A DNA stretch of 64,000 nt, from positions 21,101,196-21,165,195 of the forward strand of contig OY744615.1 of the NCBI GenBank assembly GCA_963556255.1, in the 5' to 3' direction. Origin of the DNA: Allolobophora icterica (taxonomy: Eukaryota > Annelida > Clitellata > Crassiclitellata > Lumbricidae). The notes beneath the pieces were generated by a model. That model was not told where the DNA came from. It ran no database searches and saw only the letters and a list, made by a program, of their open reading frames with translations. Made by a program: the position numbers and the translations under genes. Of the stretch, positions 50,534 to 61,393 are shown piece by piece; positions within the stretch are counted from its first letter, which is position 1, and every line of letters starts with the position of its first letter.

Positions 50534-50867
50534 CAGAGGTGGCGAACCTTTTTTGAGGTGCGTGCCAAAATACTGCCAAATCATTAAACAAAATATCGTT
50601 GCGTGCCCCTCGGAATTTTGCTCAGTATTTAATTATTTTTCTCATATAGGTTTTAGTTAACAAAGCGTAAAAAATGAATTAAAGACTTTATATCAAAGAT
50701 CGTTTTTGAATGATGTTAAAATAAAGTCCTTCAAAAAAGAAAATGTGGATTCCTACAGGGATTTTGTATTTCTAAGTTTGAAATTTTGGGGGACGCTCTG
50801 AATTCTGCGTGCCCAAAAAATTTGAACGCGTGCCACTTTGGGCACGCGTGCCATAGGTTCGCCATCC
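50534..50867. mobile_element. hAT-like MITE, GTGGCGAACC ends
   Basis: Left end CAGAGGTGGCGAACC, right end GGTTCGCCATCC, the latter about 3 nt shorter. An exact 8-bp repeat CTCTAGAC flanks it (50526-50533, 50868-50875). It contains several GCGTGCC words near both ends. 334 bp, non-coding. Confidence 0.85.
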
Positions 50868-50875
50868 CTCTAGAC

Positions 50876-51350
50876 ACCTTCAGAATACAACCATCCATTG
50901 TTATATAATGACTATAACAATTGTCGTTCAATACCTTGTTATCAGATTAGCATTTGAAGGCCCTGGACGCCAAAAGATGACTAAGGACCCCAACCAACGG
51001 TTTCCCGTCCATAGTTGATAAGTGGCATCATGTTCAGAATCTCTGGACAAAACTGCATCAATAGTGTGTGGGAGAGATGACGAGCATTGCCGAGCGCTGC
51101 AAACGTTACGCCTCCCCCTCCGCCTAGCATTCCCTCAATGGTGTAAGATGATGGACGTGGGGGTATCTCTTGAACCACGGGATGAACGTAAAACAGGTTT
51201 TCGTCGGCAGTCGGTCGGTATGTGTGTATGTATGTAGGCTTTTATAGAGCGCATTATTTTGTCAAAACCTCTCAAAGCGGCGGTTCGAAAAACTGAGAGT
51301 GACTAACGGTCGAGGACACTTCATCTGCCTCAGGATCCCCTACTTATCAC
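50876..51350. other. Unassigned spacer
   Basis: No gene or repeat recognised. Confidence 0.4.
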
Positions 51351-51354
51351 CCCA

Positions 51355-51650
51355 CACGCTTTCCATTCCAAATTGAAGTCTCACTTCTTCAAGAATTTCT
51401 ACCCTAATGATCCATCCGATTCCTCCGCCTACCAAGCTTTCTCGTCCTCAACGAAACTGCCGTGGCAGCTGCTCTGCCTCCTCTCTCTGGTCTCTCCCGC
51501 AATCGGACTCGGTCCACTCGGACCTCCACTGGACATCGCTCTCTGGTCAACCCATCTGATGCGACGCAGCGCTCGTGAATAAGTGCACTGTGCATAGCTT
51601 TAGAATGGCGCTTTGGAAATGTGGAGTTTACGATTACGATTACAATTAAC
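51355..51650 (+). mobile_element. LINE family X 3' end, copy 3
   Basis: Reads FHSKLKSHFFKNFYPNDPS at 51363-51419, resembling the extreme C-terminus of LINE RT proteins. It then has the shared 3' block (GACGCAGCGCTCGTGAATAA ... GGCGCTTTGG) and a GATTACGATTACAATT tail. Confidence 0.7.
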
Positions 51651-52004
51651 AGCATAAGCAAAGGATTTATTCGTCTGTTTTTGAACTTGAAAGAAACTGG
51701 CGGAAGGCAATCGGCTCGCCACCTAGCGAGTTACCTTTACTTTATATATTTGCAGCCGCCTTCCTCGTCGGCGTTTTAAAACACGTAACACAACGGTTAA
51801 TAAATATGCCAGACGATGTTAGATTAGGTCATGTCATGGCTTATGATAGTTATCGTTATCTATAGGTGCTTATTAACTACTGTGTTTTTAAAGAGAGAAT
51901 TGTTTTATGTTACACGATAAAGCATCTTAGTTGGTGAGGATGCCGTTTCGCACATTAGGCCTAACAGTTGCTAATTTAACAGATTTGAATCTCCGGCTAG
52001 CCGG

Positions 52005-52140
52005 TCCATGCACGGGAACTTTAACTGGCGTGGCAACGGTGGCACCCATTCAAAGGGCACCGATGGTGAAGGATCTAACCCCACCAACTCATTGAAATAT
52101 GAGGAGAATCAGGGCCACACGGTCGCTATGAAAAGACGTG
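52005..52140 (+). repeat. Dispersed repeat family Y, copy 3
   Basis: GGGAACTTTAACTGGCGTGG ... CACACGGTCGCTATG, diverged from the copies at 4003 and 6647. It contains a duplicated GTGGCA-like insertion. Confidence 0.65.
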
Positions 52141-52279
52141 AACTTTTATATTTACATGACTACCGGGTATGCATTCGCACAGGTCTATTCGCCATTATGT
52201 AATTTAGGGATCAGTTCATCTCATCCATATCTTGGTTTGTAAAGTGTCAATGTCTGTCTTCAATGTAAAGGCCATTTGA

Positions 52280-52835
52280 CCAGGGCCCACCCTGCCAGCA
52301 TGCCCATATGGAGCCTATCTAAAAATAGTTGGGCTCATGTGCTTGGGCTAGCCCATACCAGCCCATCTGGGATCGAGTTGAGGATCCCGTATCCGAACGA
52401 AATTTTACGTGGGCGACAAGTGGGCTCATGGGCTTGGGCTGCCCACATCGAACCCATTTAGGCTTGAGATCAGAAGCCTATTTACCGACATCTGCAATGT
52501 CCGACTTTTGGATGGGTAATAAATGGGCTTATGGGCCTGGGCCTGGGCCGCCCACGTCAAACCCACTTTGGTTTGATGTCAGACGCCCATTAATCGACAT
52601 TTATAAACTCCGATTTTTGGATGAGCGATAAGTGGGCTCCTGGGCTTTGGCCACCCACGTCGAACCATTTGGGCTTGATGTTAGAAGCCCATAAACCGAC
52701 ATTTGAGGCATCCGATATTTGGATAGGCGGTAAGTGGATATCTGGGCTTGGGCTGTTCGCGTCGATTCCATCTGACATTGAGACCACAAGCCTATTAACC
52801 AACATTGCAATATCCCACTTTTAGATGGGTGATAT
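52280..52835 (+). repeat. ~105-bp satellite, left part
   Basis: About five diverged monomers with the consensus order GGGCTCATGGGCTTGGGC, CCCACGTCGAACCCA, GCCCATTAACCGACATTTG, GGATGGGTGATAAG. The array is interrupted at 52836 and resumes at 54190. Confidence 0.88.
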
Positions 52836-54189
52836 TGTAACGATCCAGTCGTTACAATGTCTCTGTATGCACTGTTTCCACTTAACTATATGCGCTATAT
52901 GAAGAAACATTACGTAATGGCTATTTTTAGTTCATAGCTATTTTTAGATCGCTCCTGTGCGCAAAAGATCTGCGCAGAAGATGGTTTGGTTGCTGCCGTG
53001 CGTGTAGGACGAGAAGTCGATGCATGTTTCGATTTAAGTTCTTATCTTAAGATAATCGAATATTCGTAGGCTTAGGTTGATCAAATGTCGGTTTGGTATC
53101 CTTACTACAATATGTCACATCTTTTGGCCGTAAATTGTTGAGACAATTGCCCAGTTGAAATGCGTAAGTGAGGCCCCTGTCCCGTACCACGAATCTTGCC
53201 CATGAGAAGTAAGAGTCGCCATTTTGAGTCACTTGATGTTTCGTAAGATTTAGGTTGAATATCGATGTAAAATCCTGTTTCGGAGCATAAGAATCGTCCG
53301 CTATTTGTGATCGCTTTCGGCCTAGATAAAGTGTAGCCATAAGGAGATTAGAGCTCATAGGATTTGATCTTTGTTAAGTTTTGACCTTTGACCTCTGTGT
53401 TTAATGCTGGTTGATACATTGTGTGCAATAGTCCCATTGTCTTTGATATAGATGTAGATAGGATTTGCTGCATAGTAGAATAAGTTTAAATAGTTAATTG
53501 AACTTGATATTGGTAGTATAGAAGTTCCCTGGATAGTGAGAAGAAATTCTTTGTTTGAACTCTGAACTATACTGATATTTGTAATTTGTAAGTCAAAGTG
53601 ACACCTTTATGTTTCATTTCAATCTTAATACATGGCAAATCCACAGGACTCTCTTCTTATTTCTTTGTTGGAAAGAAATGAGTTTAGACAAAGTCTGCTC
53701 GAACATTTTCCTGAATTAGCTGATCGTAGTATTTTCCAGGATCTGGATAGAATTGAGGTAGTCCAAAGTCCAAAGGCCCATTCACTTAGTCACCATATCC
53801 CTTCACTACCAGAAGCGAGGTTTACCCTAAAAAATGAAGAAGAGGAGGTGGAGGACGAAGAAGATGACGAAGAAGAAGTAGAAGAGGTAGAAGAAGAGGG
53901 TGGGGACACCATAGACCCTGAGTATAGGAGAAATCCTATGTTTGTTTCCTACTCGGAAACCACGGACACCCACAGGTCATGCCCTGGTGATGAAATAGAA
54001 ATGATGACGTCATTGCCCTTAGAAGAACCACCTAATGTCACTATGCCTAGACGTAGTAAGCGCCTGTCTGGGTTGCCACCCACCTATTATGGTCCTGAGC
54101 ACAGGGGTTCGAGTCCTCAGGAAATGCACGACCGGCAGTCCTCATCCCGGCGTTTGACGACCGCCGCCGCTAGGGGTCGCACCGCCACA
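52836..54189 (+). mobile_element. LTR-like insertion (solo LTR or TRIM) in the satellite
   Basis: Begins TGTAACGATCC and ends GTCGCACCGCCACA (TG...CA), flanked by a 4-bp ATAT duplication (52832-52835, 54190-54193). Deleting it with one ATAT rejoins the satellite monomer as GGTGATATGTGGGTTCATGG, matching its neighbours. TG/CA ends and a 4-bp TSD fit a Ty3/gypsy LTR. At 1354 bp without an internal repeat it looks like a long solo LTR or a small non-autonomous element. Confidence 0.7.
53632..54189 (+). CDS. Unidentified ORF inside the LTR-like element, acidic
   Basis: Open from ATG 53632 (MANPQDSLLISLLERNEFRQ) to the element's edge at 54189, 186 codons. The frame then runs into satellite DNA to a stop near 54387, so the natural end is lost or lay beyond the LTR. 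A Glu/Asp-rich block (EEEVEDEEDDEEEVEE) and a basic segment MPRRSKRLSGLPP follow. A basic RRSxR-like tail recalls the C-terminus of some retroelement polyproteins, but no enzymatic domain is seen. A Gag start encoded partly in the LTR is another possibility. Confidence 0.45.
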
Positions 54190-54440
54190 ATATGTGGGTT
54201 CATGGGTTTGGGTTCCCACGTCGAAGCCATTGGTGTCAAACGCCCATTAACCGACATTTGCAATATCCGACTTTTGATGGTGGACATGTTGGCTCATGGG
54301 CCTGGGCTGCCCACATCAAACCCACTTGGGCCAGATGTCAGACGCCCATTAATCGACATTTGTAAAATTCGATTTTTGGATAGGTGATAAGTCTACTCCT
54401 AGGCTTGAACTGTCCACGCCGAACCCACTTGGCGCCCACT
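54190..54440 (+). repeat. ~105-bp satellite, right part
   Basis: Two further monomers (GTGGGTTCATGGGTTTGGG ... GGATAGGTGATAAG), in the same orientation and phase as 52280-52835. Confidence 0.88.
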
Positions 54441-54628
54441 GACCGGGAAGAAAAATTAAAATAACGAGTTTTGTAAAAAGATTTCTACCGTGGATAACTT
54501 TTCAGTGAATTTCCTTTATAATATTCATGTTAGGAATATGACATCTATTGAAATCCTTTTGTCGTTCACAGGTTAGAATGTCATCCTGCATATGCTGTAA
54601 TTAAATTACAATTCATTTTCTGACTTTA

Positions 54629-54630
54629 TG

Positions 54631-54689
<59 letters not shown>

Positions 54690-54715
54690 GATAGATAGGC
54701 CTGGATAGATAGGCC

Positions 54716-54778
<63 letters not shown>

Positions 54779-54804
54779 GCCTAGATAGATAGGTTTAGAC
54801 AGAC

Positions 54805-54863
<59 letters not shown>

Positions 54864-54864
54864 C

Positions 54865-54895
<31 letters not shown>

Positions 54896-54896
54896 G
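54629..54896. repeat. (GATA)n microsatellite
   Basis: About 60 GATA units interrupted by GATAGGCCTAGATA at 54693-54712 and 54776-54782, and by GACA units. Confidence 0.97.
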
Positions 54897-55871
54897 TATT
54901 AAAAATGTAGCGAGATAAATAGTTATTTCGGTGTCAAAAATGCAGCTGGACTCCGGCAACCATAAAAGAGAAGTAGCCTACGCCTATGGGATAAGAAAAA
55001 CGATTAGGCCTACAATTCAGTCTATGGTATGATGATGAACTTTCGATTTCGAGAATAACTACAAGCAGATGAATTTAGAAAAATTCCATCATCTGCTGGT
55101 CGCCAACGCCATATGAGGCCTTCCAAAAATAGGCTACTTCGGACCCTCCTTCTCCTTGTGCGTATTTGACGTTACTCTCATCTCTCATTTAACCCTCGAG
55201 TGCCCAAGCTATTTTTTGGTACACGAATGCCCAACGGGGGGGGGGGGGATCCGACCGGACCCCAATGTTTTCATTGTGATATCTGGAGAACGGATTGGAA
55301 TATTTTAACGGGATTTGGCTTGTTATAATCCAAATTCAATTTGCAATCGACTGATATATGGTATTTCACAATAGCGCCACCTGGTGAAACTTTATTTGAA
55401 CTTTAATAGGGGGCCTACTCTTTTGTAGTTTTTTGCAATTTCGGGATTTTTCGCAGGTATTCAATTGTACGCATGTAGTTGTTGCCTGGTTGTGGGGTAC
55501 AGGATTGGAATATTTTAACGGGATTTGGCTTGTTATAATCCAAATTCAATGTGCATTCGACTGATATATGGTATTTCACAATAACTTGCGTTAAACATTT
55601 ATTTCTGGGCTGGTGAACCATATGCCAGTATGACCATCAGCCGCATACCTTGGGGTGTCCTTGGCATATGCTATGGTTGAGGGGTACAGGAATGGAATAT
55701 TTTAACGGGATTTGGCTTGTTATAATCCAAATTCAATCTGCAATCGACCTATATATAGTACTTCACAACAACGTGCGCTAAAAAATTTATTTCTGGGCTG
55801 GTAAACCATGTGCCAGTATGACCATCAGCCGCATATCTTGGGGGTGTCCTTGGTATATGGCAGTCTTGTTG

Positions 55872-56044
55872 TCAAGACCTTAAACCTCAAGACCAAGACC
55901 AAGACCAAGACCTTGAACCTCAAGACCAAGACCAAGACCAAGACCTTGAACCTCAAGACCAAGACCAAGACCAAGACTTTGAACCTCAAGACCAAGACCA
56001 AGACCAAGACCTTGAACCTCAAGACCAAGACCAAGACCAAGACC
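55872..56044. repeat. 33-bp CAAGAC minisatellite
   Basis: Five units of (CAAGAC)3-4 plus CTTGAACCT. A similar block at 56822-56970 starts with inverted GGTCTTGGTCTT. Multiples of three give the KTKTKTLNL frame, which is not a gene. Confidence 0.92.
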
Positions 56045-56111
56045 ACGACCCAAAAATCACAATCATATCCACACTATTCCTCAGACGCGTATATATATAT
56101 ATATATATATA

Positions 56112-56281
56112 CAGGGGCGTCTATCCCCCTAAGTCATTGGAGCAACGTCCCTTTTCCCCCTCTTCTTCCCCCCTCCCCGATCCTTCCTCCCCTAAAATGG
56201 TGGCACACACACTGACAGATCTCCCCCCCCCCATATCTTGTATGGAGCATTTGCTCCAAGGTTTCTATGGTGTAGAGGCCC

Positions 56282-56284
<3 letters not shown>
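56112..56284. mobile_element. Nested hAT-like MITE in a TA repeat
   Basis: Ends CAGGGGCGTCTAT and GTAGAGGCCCCTG, flanked on both sides by TATATATA, which fits an 8-bp TSD in a TA tract. Internally GGAGCAACG and GGAGCATTTGCTCC. 173 bp, non-coding. Confidence 0.75.
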
Positions 56285-56363
<79 letters not shown>

Positions 56364-56412
56364 CACGATTAACCTTGGTATTAACCTGGTCAAACGTAGC
56401 CAAACCGTGTGT

Positions 56413-56443
<31 letters not shown>
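56285..56443. repeat. (TA)n and (CA)n microsatellites
   Basis: About 37 TA units (56285-56360), then CA units at 56412-56443. Confidence 0.96.
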
Positions 56444-56444
<1 letters not shown>

Positions 56445-57205
56445 TCTGAGATTGTGAGGGCAATGAGGGTGAGGAGTCATATCAAGGCCACCAGTATGAG
56501 AGTAGATCCATATACGGACTTGACCTACAACTCAACATCCCGATATGACTAAGATGTCAACCATAAGACGGAGAGAGAGGGGGTGCATGATGTAAGATAT
56601 CTCCAAGAGGAGTGTAACTGTGGCCCAGATCTTCGGCGCCTGGCCTGCGCACTGATCGCGGGGATCAGTCTGCCGGGGTTACCTGTGTGGCTGAAAGTCT
56701 AACTGCCTGTGACTCAGTTCGTCTGGCTCTAGGTTGACCAGACAAGAGCTATCTATTATTGGCTATGGGCCAGAGGTGCGGCCGTTATGGACCGCAATGG
56801 CGCGGAAAAATTTAAAATTTTAGGTCGGTCTTGGTCTTGGTCTTGAAAAACCAAGACCAAGACTTTGAACCTCAAGACCAAGACCAAGACCAAGACCTTG
56901 AACCTCAAGACCAAGACCAAGACCAAGACTTTGAACGTCAAGACCAAGACCAAGACTTTTAAAAACGAACTCGAGCGCACTCGAGACCAAGACCTTGGTC
57001 TCGAGGACAACAAGACTGGTATATGGTATGGTTGTAGGCTACCGGGTGGTAGAATGATCACACAAAATATATCAAACGAAGCCCAATTGAACGCTTTAGG
57101 ATGTCCTAAACCCATTTTTACAAGTTCGTAGCCGTTCTAAAGTTATCGTGGAAAAGCGGGTCTGGGGTCCGGTCGGACCCCCCCCCCTGGGCATTCGAGG
57201 GTTAA

Positions 57206-58179
57206 GACGTCCGCACTCCAGCGAACTACAAATGCTTGTCATATTGCAAGACTTGCGATTCCATGGGGTAATTTGATATTGCCGGGAAAGGATCTTAATA
57301 TTCAACGCTGTAGAGGCTATATAATTGGTGTTTAATGCTAGGCTCACTGAAATAACCATGTACAAAATTTAGATGCGGACGTTAGCAATAGCAATCATGT
57401 ATGGCCTAACCTTCGCACTCCACTATTCCGAATCTGGATGACCTCTCGTCCCTTTTGCCGACATCACTTTTGGGTGACCCCATGTAGGCCTACCTCCAGA
57501 ATAAACGTTGTCCATACCATTCCAGTACCAGAACGCACGTCAAAATAGGGCCTATCATAAATGAACAGTAAAGCGGCCATAACAATATCAATGATGGCAG
57601 ACAAGAGGATTAGCTGTTATAGTGTATACCTTAACCCTAGACATTGATGAAATATGACTATTGGCTAGACAAGAATCATGCACACGTTTTTAACACTAAA
57701 ACTGTAGTAAAGTCAACAGACGGAACTATAGTTTGCAAACTAATCTGTTTTCTTTGTTCTAGGAAAGTAACTAAACCCATACATTTTAAATATTTCCAGA
57801 AATATATGTCTGTGGAACATCACAGTAGTGATGATAACATAATGATAACGTTCTGGTGAAAACAAAATTATAATGTTCCATAAAATCTTTCTCAATTTCA
57901 AACATTTTGTTACACATTCCACATCTATATGTTTAAAAACATTAAATGAGTAACAACAGCAGATATTAGGGCCTACTCTAGAAATAGCACCAGAAAAGCG
58001 TTTTCAACTGGGCTATGTAAGATTCGTCCTCTGCTTAGGAAGATCTTGCAAGTTGTCTGTAGTTTACAAGTTATCCATCAGCACAGTTCTCATAGTCCGC
58101 ATATGTACTGAATCTTTTACATACAGTTTGTGCACAACGAATACCTAGAATTCACTCACATTATGTTTTTACCAGTATG
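57206..58179. other. Unassigned spacer
   Basis: ORFs at 57644-57859 (plus) and 57740-57922 (minus) overlap and lack domains. No gene called. Confidence 0.35.
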
Positions 58180-58659
58180 GGATCTTGCATGGTAGCTGAG
58201 ACACTCATTCTGTGCAATGCCATATCACAAAATTTGCACTTCTTTGGCTTTTACCAAGTATGTCTTCTTGACTGCATTTTGAGAGCATCACTTCGTGTGA
58301 GAGCTTTGCTACATAAAGTGCATTTGTATAGTATTTATCCGTTCTGGATTTATGAATGGCGTTTCTGAGGACATGTGTCTGTATATGATTTTTGACATAT
58401 ATTGCATGTGTAAATATTTTTCTCCAGTGTAGATTCTTACATGGCATTTGAGAGCACCACTGTGTGCAACTCGTTTGTGACACAAACAGCACTTGTACAG
58501 ATTTCTCTGGTTTGAGTTCTTATACAGTGATCTAGGACACTCTTCTGGGTAAATGCTTTGCGACATAACTTGGAAATGTATGGTTTTCCCGATGTGGGTT
58601 CTTTAAAGCATTCCAGATGACGTTTCTCTGCAAATGCTTTGTAACATAAATTACATAGT
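58180..58659 (-). pseudogene. Decayed C2H2 zinc-finger tail
   Basis: Downstream of the zinc-finger stop, finger remnants continue in shifting frames: LCNLCYKAFAEKRHLECF, then KLCRKAFTQKSVLDHC, CNICQKSYTD, CTLCSKALTRSDALKM and CKFCDMALHRM. The first remnant is reached by a one-base insertion in the codons after GEKP. Stops and lost His residues show these fingers are no longer under selection. Confidence 0.75.
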
Positions 58660-59955
58660 TTATGGTTTTTCTCCAGTATGGGTTCTTTTATGGCATTCCA
58701 GAGTAGTCTTCTCTGCAAATGCTTTGTGACATAAATTGCACATGTATGGTTTGTCTCCAGTGTGGGTTCTTTTATGGCATTCCAGTGTAGTATTCCATGC
58801 AAATGCTTTGTGACATAAAATGCACATGTATGGTTTTTCGACAGTGTGGGTTTTTGTATGGTTCTGTACAGCACTCTTGCTTGCAAATGCTTTGTGACAT
58901 AAATTGCACATGTGTGTTTTTTCTCCAGTATGGGTTCTTTTATGGTGTTCCAGAGGAGTCTTCTGTGCAAATTCTTTGTTACATAAATTACACTTGTATG
59001 GTTTTTCTCCAGTGTGGGTTCTTTTATGGCATTCCAGATGAGTCTTCTGTGCAAATGCTTTGTGACATAAATTGCACTGGTATGGTTTTTCTCCAGTGTG
59101 GGTTCTTTTATGGCATTCCAGAGGAGTCTTCTGTGCAAATGCTTTGTGACATAAATTGCACTTGTATGGTTTTTCTCCAGTGTGGGTTCTTTTATGGCAT
59201 TCCAGAGTAGTCTTCTCTGTAAATGTTTTGTGACATAAATTGCACATGTATGGTTTGTCTCCAGTGTGGGTTCTTTTATGGCATTCCAGAGGAGTCTTCT
59301 GTGCAAATGCTTTGTGACATAAATTGCACTTGTATGGTTTTTCTCCAGTGTGGGTTCTTTTATGGCATTCCAGATTAGCCTTTAGTGCATATGCATTGTG
59401 ACATAAATTACACATGTATGGTTTTTCTCCAGTGTGGGTTCTTCTATGGAATTCCAGAGTATTATTCAATGCAAATGCTTTGTGGCATAAATGGCACTTG
59501 TATGGTTTTTCTCCTGTGTGGGTTCTTCTATGGCGTTCCAGAGGAGTCTTCTGTGCAAATTCTTTGTGACATAAATTGCACTTGAATGGTTTTTCTCCAG
59601 TGTGGGTTCTTTTATGGCATTCCAGAGTAGTCTGCTGTGCAAATTCTTTGTGACATAAATTGCACTTGAATGGTTTTTCTCCAGTGTGGGTTCTTTTATG
59701 GCATTCCAGAGTAGTCTTCTGTGCAAATTCTTTGTGACATAAATTGCACTTGTATGGTTTTTCTCCAGTGTGGGTTCTTTTATGGCATTCCAGAGTAGTC
59801 TTCTGTGCAAATTCTTTGTGACATAAATTGCACTTGTATGGTTTTTCTCCAGTGTGGGTTCTTTTATGGGTTCTTAGACTGAATTTCAACGTAAACGTTT
59901 TGTTACAAAAATCACATATGTGTGTGTTAGGTTTATTGCGGCGACTTGCTTGCAT
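58660..59955 (-). CDS. C2H2 zinc-finger protein, 15 fingers
   Basis: 431 residues from ATG 59955 (MQASRRNKPN) to the TAA at 58660-58662. Fifteen consecutive C2H2 fingers are joined by TGEKP linkers, the classic layout of a nuclear sequence-specific DNA-binding protein. No KRAB, BTB or SCAN domain is seen. Most fingers are near copies of one another (CNLCHKEFAQKTTLECH), with Gln, Thr, Thr and Cys at helix positions -1, 2, 3 and 6, so the array amplified recently. Finger 13 has degenerate linkers (GEKTHMC, TVEKPYMC). An in-frame TAA lies upstream, but the frame could also be a last exon with an acceptor near 59958-59965. The stop coincides with a one-base insertion, so the ancestral array was longer. 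Confidence 0.9.
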   Translation of the reverse strand: MQASRRNKPNTHICDFCNKTFTLKFSLRTHKRTHTGEKPYKCNLCHKEFAQKTTLECHKRTHTGEKPYKCNLCHKEFAQKTTLECHKRTHTGEKPFKCNLCHKEFAQQTTLECHKRTHTGEKPFKCNLCHKEFAQKTPLERHRRTHTGEKPYKCHLCHKAFALNNTLEFHRRTHTGEKPYMCNLCHNAYALKANLECHKRTHTGEKPYKCNLCHKAFAQKTPLECHKRTHTGDKPYMCNLCHKTFTEKTTLECHKRTHTGEKPYKCNLCHKAFAQKTPLECHKRTHTGEKPYQCNLCHKAFAQKTHLECHKRTHTGEKPYKCNLCNKEFAQKTPLEHHKRTHTGEKTHMCNLCHKAFASKSAVQNHTKTHTVEKPYMCILCHKAFAWNTTLECHKRTHTGDKPYMCNLCHKAFAEKTTLECHKRTHTGEKP

Positions 59956-60490
59956 CTTGAGATCTTGAACACAGCCCAAATATTGGACTTGTTAAAAGTT
60001 GAATCTATTACTGCGTTTCCATGTTATTGCAAACCTATCATGAATTAGGAAATGCAACTGTTAAAATAAGATAATTGAAGGAAGATGGGATAGGATGCAA
60101 TAGAAAACTGAAGACAAAGAATAATGAAACCCTAATTGCGAATCAAATCATGAACTACAAGTATATGAGATGTTACACGGTTGAAATTAGAGGGTGCATG
60201 ATAGTGCAGCCAAAGTTTTACTGGAAACACTTTTCTCTTTCCATCTGTAAATCTGAGATAACTGCCCTGGAACTTGAAAGTTTTCTACCCTTTTTAAATG
60301 TGTGATAATGCTTCCAAGACATGGTGATAGAAAGTTTGGAATAGGCAGTCTAGCCATACAAAATCGTGACTTAATAAGATTGTTTTCTTGTGCTTATTCA
60401 AAATATGGCAAAGAAGGCCAGGAAAATATAGTAGCCACCTCAAGATCTGGATAATAAAATTAATGAAAAAATTAATAACCAGAATCCTAG
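59956..60490. other. Zinc-finger upstream region
   Basis: No promoter element or exon can be identified with confidence. ORFs are short. Confidence 0.35.
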
Positions 60491-60499
60491 CCATAAACA

Positions 60500-60759
60500 G
60501 CATAAAACAAACGAAAATATGCTGCATAAGGTGGACAAGGAAAGATCTGTAATTGATAGTTTACGAGAGTGAAACAGGAAGTGCATTTGTCACATATTGA
60601 GGGGTATCCCGTACTGAGAGCTATCACAGAGAAAAGAATGCAAAAAGAGAATTAGAGGAAGACCTAGATCGATCCTGTTGGACTGGATGATGGTGGATGG
60701 ATATAGTTAACTGAAGGAAGAAGCCCAGCATCACGATGGGAGGAGCCATTGGATGTTTT
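60500..60759 (+). pseudogene. Decayed LINE RT C-terminus (other family)
   Basis: The reading KKRIRGRPRSILLDWMMVDG, then LKEEAQHHDGRSHW (with stops and shifts) resembles the RGRPR...LLDW...W C-terminus of a LINE family distinct from LINE W. The sequence resumes beyond the transposon at 61052 with a run reading PARTQKT. Confidence 0.65.
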
Positions 60760-61051
60760 GGCAATCCTCCGAAGTCCGGTCTCAAATTATTTCACATGGC
60801 TTATCCATTGAAGGACTGTGGATGCAGGCAAAACGTAAACTCCGGTTTCAGAGTGGTACAAGTTGAGATCTCTTCTCCAGCTACTTGGCTGCCTTTCAAT
60901 GGCGCAACAGTCACAAACGGAACGTTTTCGGCAGTAATCTGCAAATGCTGTGCGCCAATTACAATATTTAGTAGTCGATGTGAACGGTTTGTTAAGTGAC
61001 GGTGAGACAAATGCTGTGAAATAATTTGGGACCGGACTTCGGAGGATTGCC
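60760..61051. mobile_element. DNA transposon, 37-bp TIRs, 8-bp TSD, GG ends
   Basis: TIRs starting GGCAATCCTCCGAAGTCC match over 37 bp with one mismatch. Exact 8-bp TSD GATGTTTT (60752-60759, 61052-61059). The termini start GG rather than the CA of hAT, so Merlin or another 8-bp-TSD superfamily is possible. 292 bp, with no recognisable transposase domain. Confidence 0.9.
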
Positions 61052-61059
61052 GATGTTTT

Positions 61060-61354
61060 AACCTGCCCGAACACAGAAAACTTGAAGAACAAGATCCTTG
61101 CCAAATCTAAACCTCTTTGGAATCTCAGAGTGCAGTGTCATAGAACAAAATCACTGCACGTAGTTGTTTCATTAGATTACATCTACAAGAGTTTACTAAA
61201 CTGCAAAACAATATTGCACTTCACTAACATCTGCAAATTTACAATGTCCAAAACTTCTAGAAGTAAGTTTACCATTTCATAACTCGTAGCCACTGCGTTA
61301 AAAGAGATAAGGTTTTTTCCCAAAGGAGATATAATATTTCTATACTTTCTGACA

Positions 61355-61393
<39 letters not shown>

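Larger units (their letters stand above)
55193..57201. mobile_element. piggyBac-type element, non-autonomous
   Basis: Flanked by TTAA (55189-55192, 57202-57205). The ends are CCCTCGAGTGCCCAA and TGGGCATTCGAGGG, with subterminal GATCCGACCGGACCCC and GGGTCCGGTCGGACCC. TTAA duplications and CCC/GGG ends define the piggyBac superfamily. The 2009 bp interior has no transposase. It contains three copies of GGATTGGAATATTTTAACGG and a repeated TGATATATGGTATTTCACAA, two CAAGAC minisatellite blocks, TA repeats and a nested MITE. Confidence 0.9.

Noticed and set aside
53047..53358. Minus-strand 103-codon ORF within the LTR-like insertion
   Set aside because: No domain, and it lies opposite non-coding LTR-like sequence. 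Most likely chance.
58437..59306. 289-codon ORF overlapping the zinc-finger gene on the same strand
   Set aside because: An off-frame reading of the finger repeats (84 bp period keeps it open). Only its last part coincides with the true frame of a decayed finger after the insertion.
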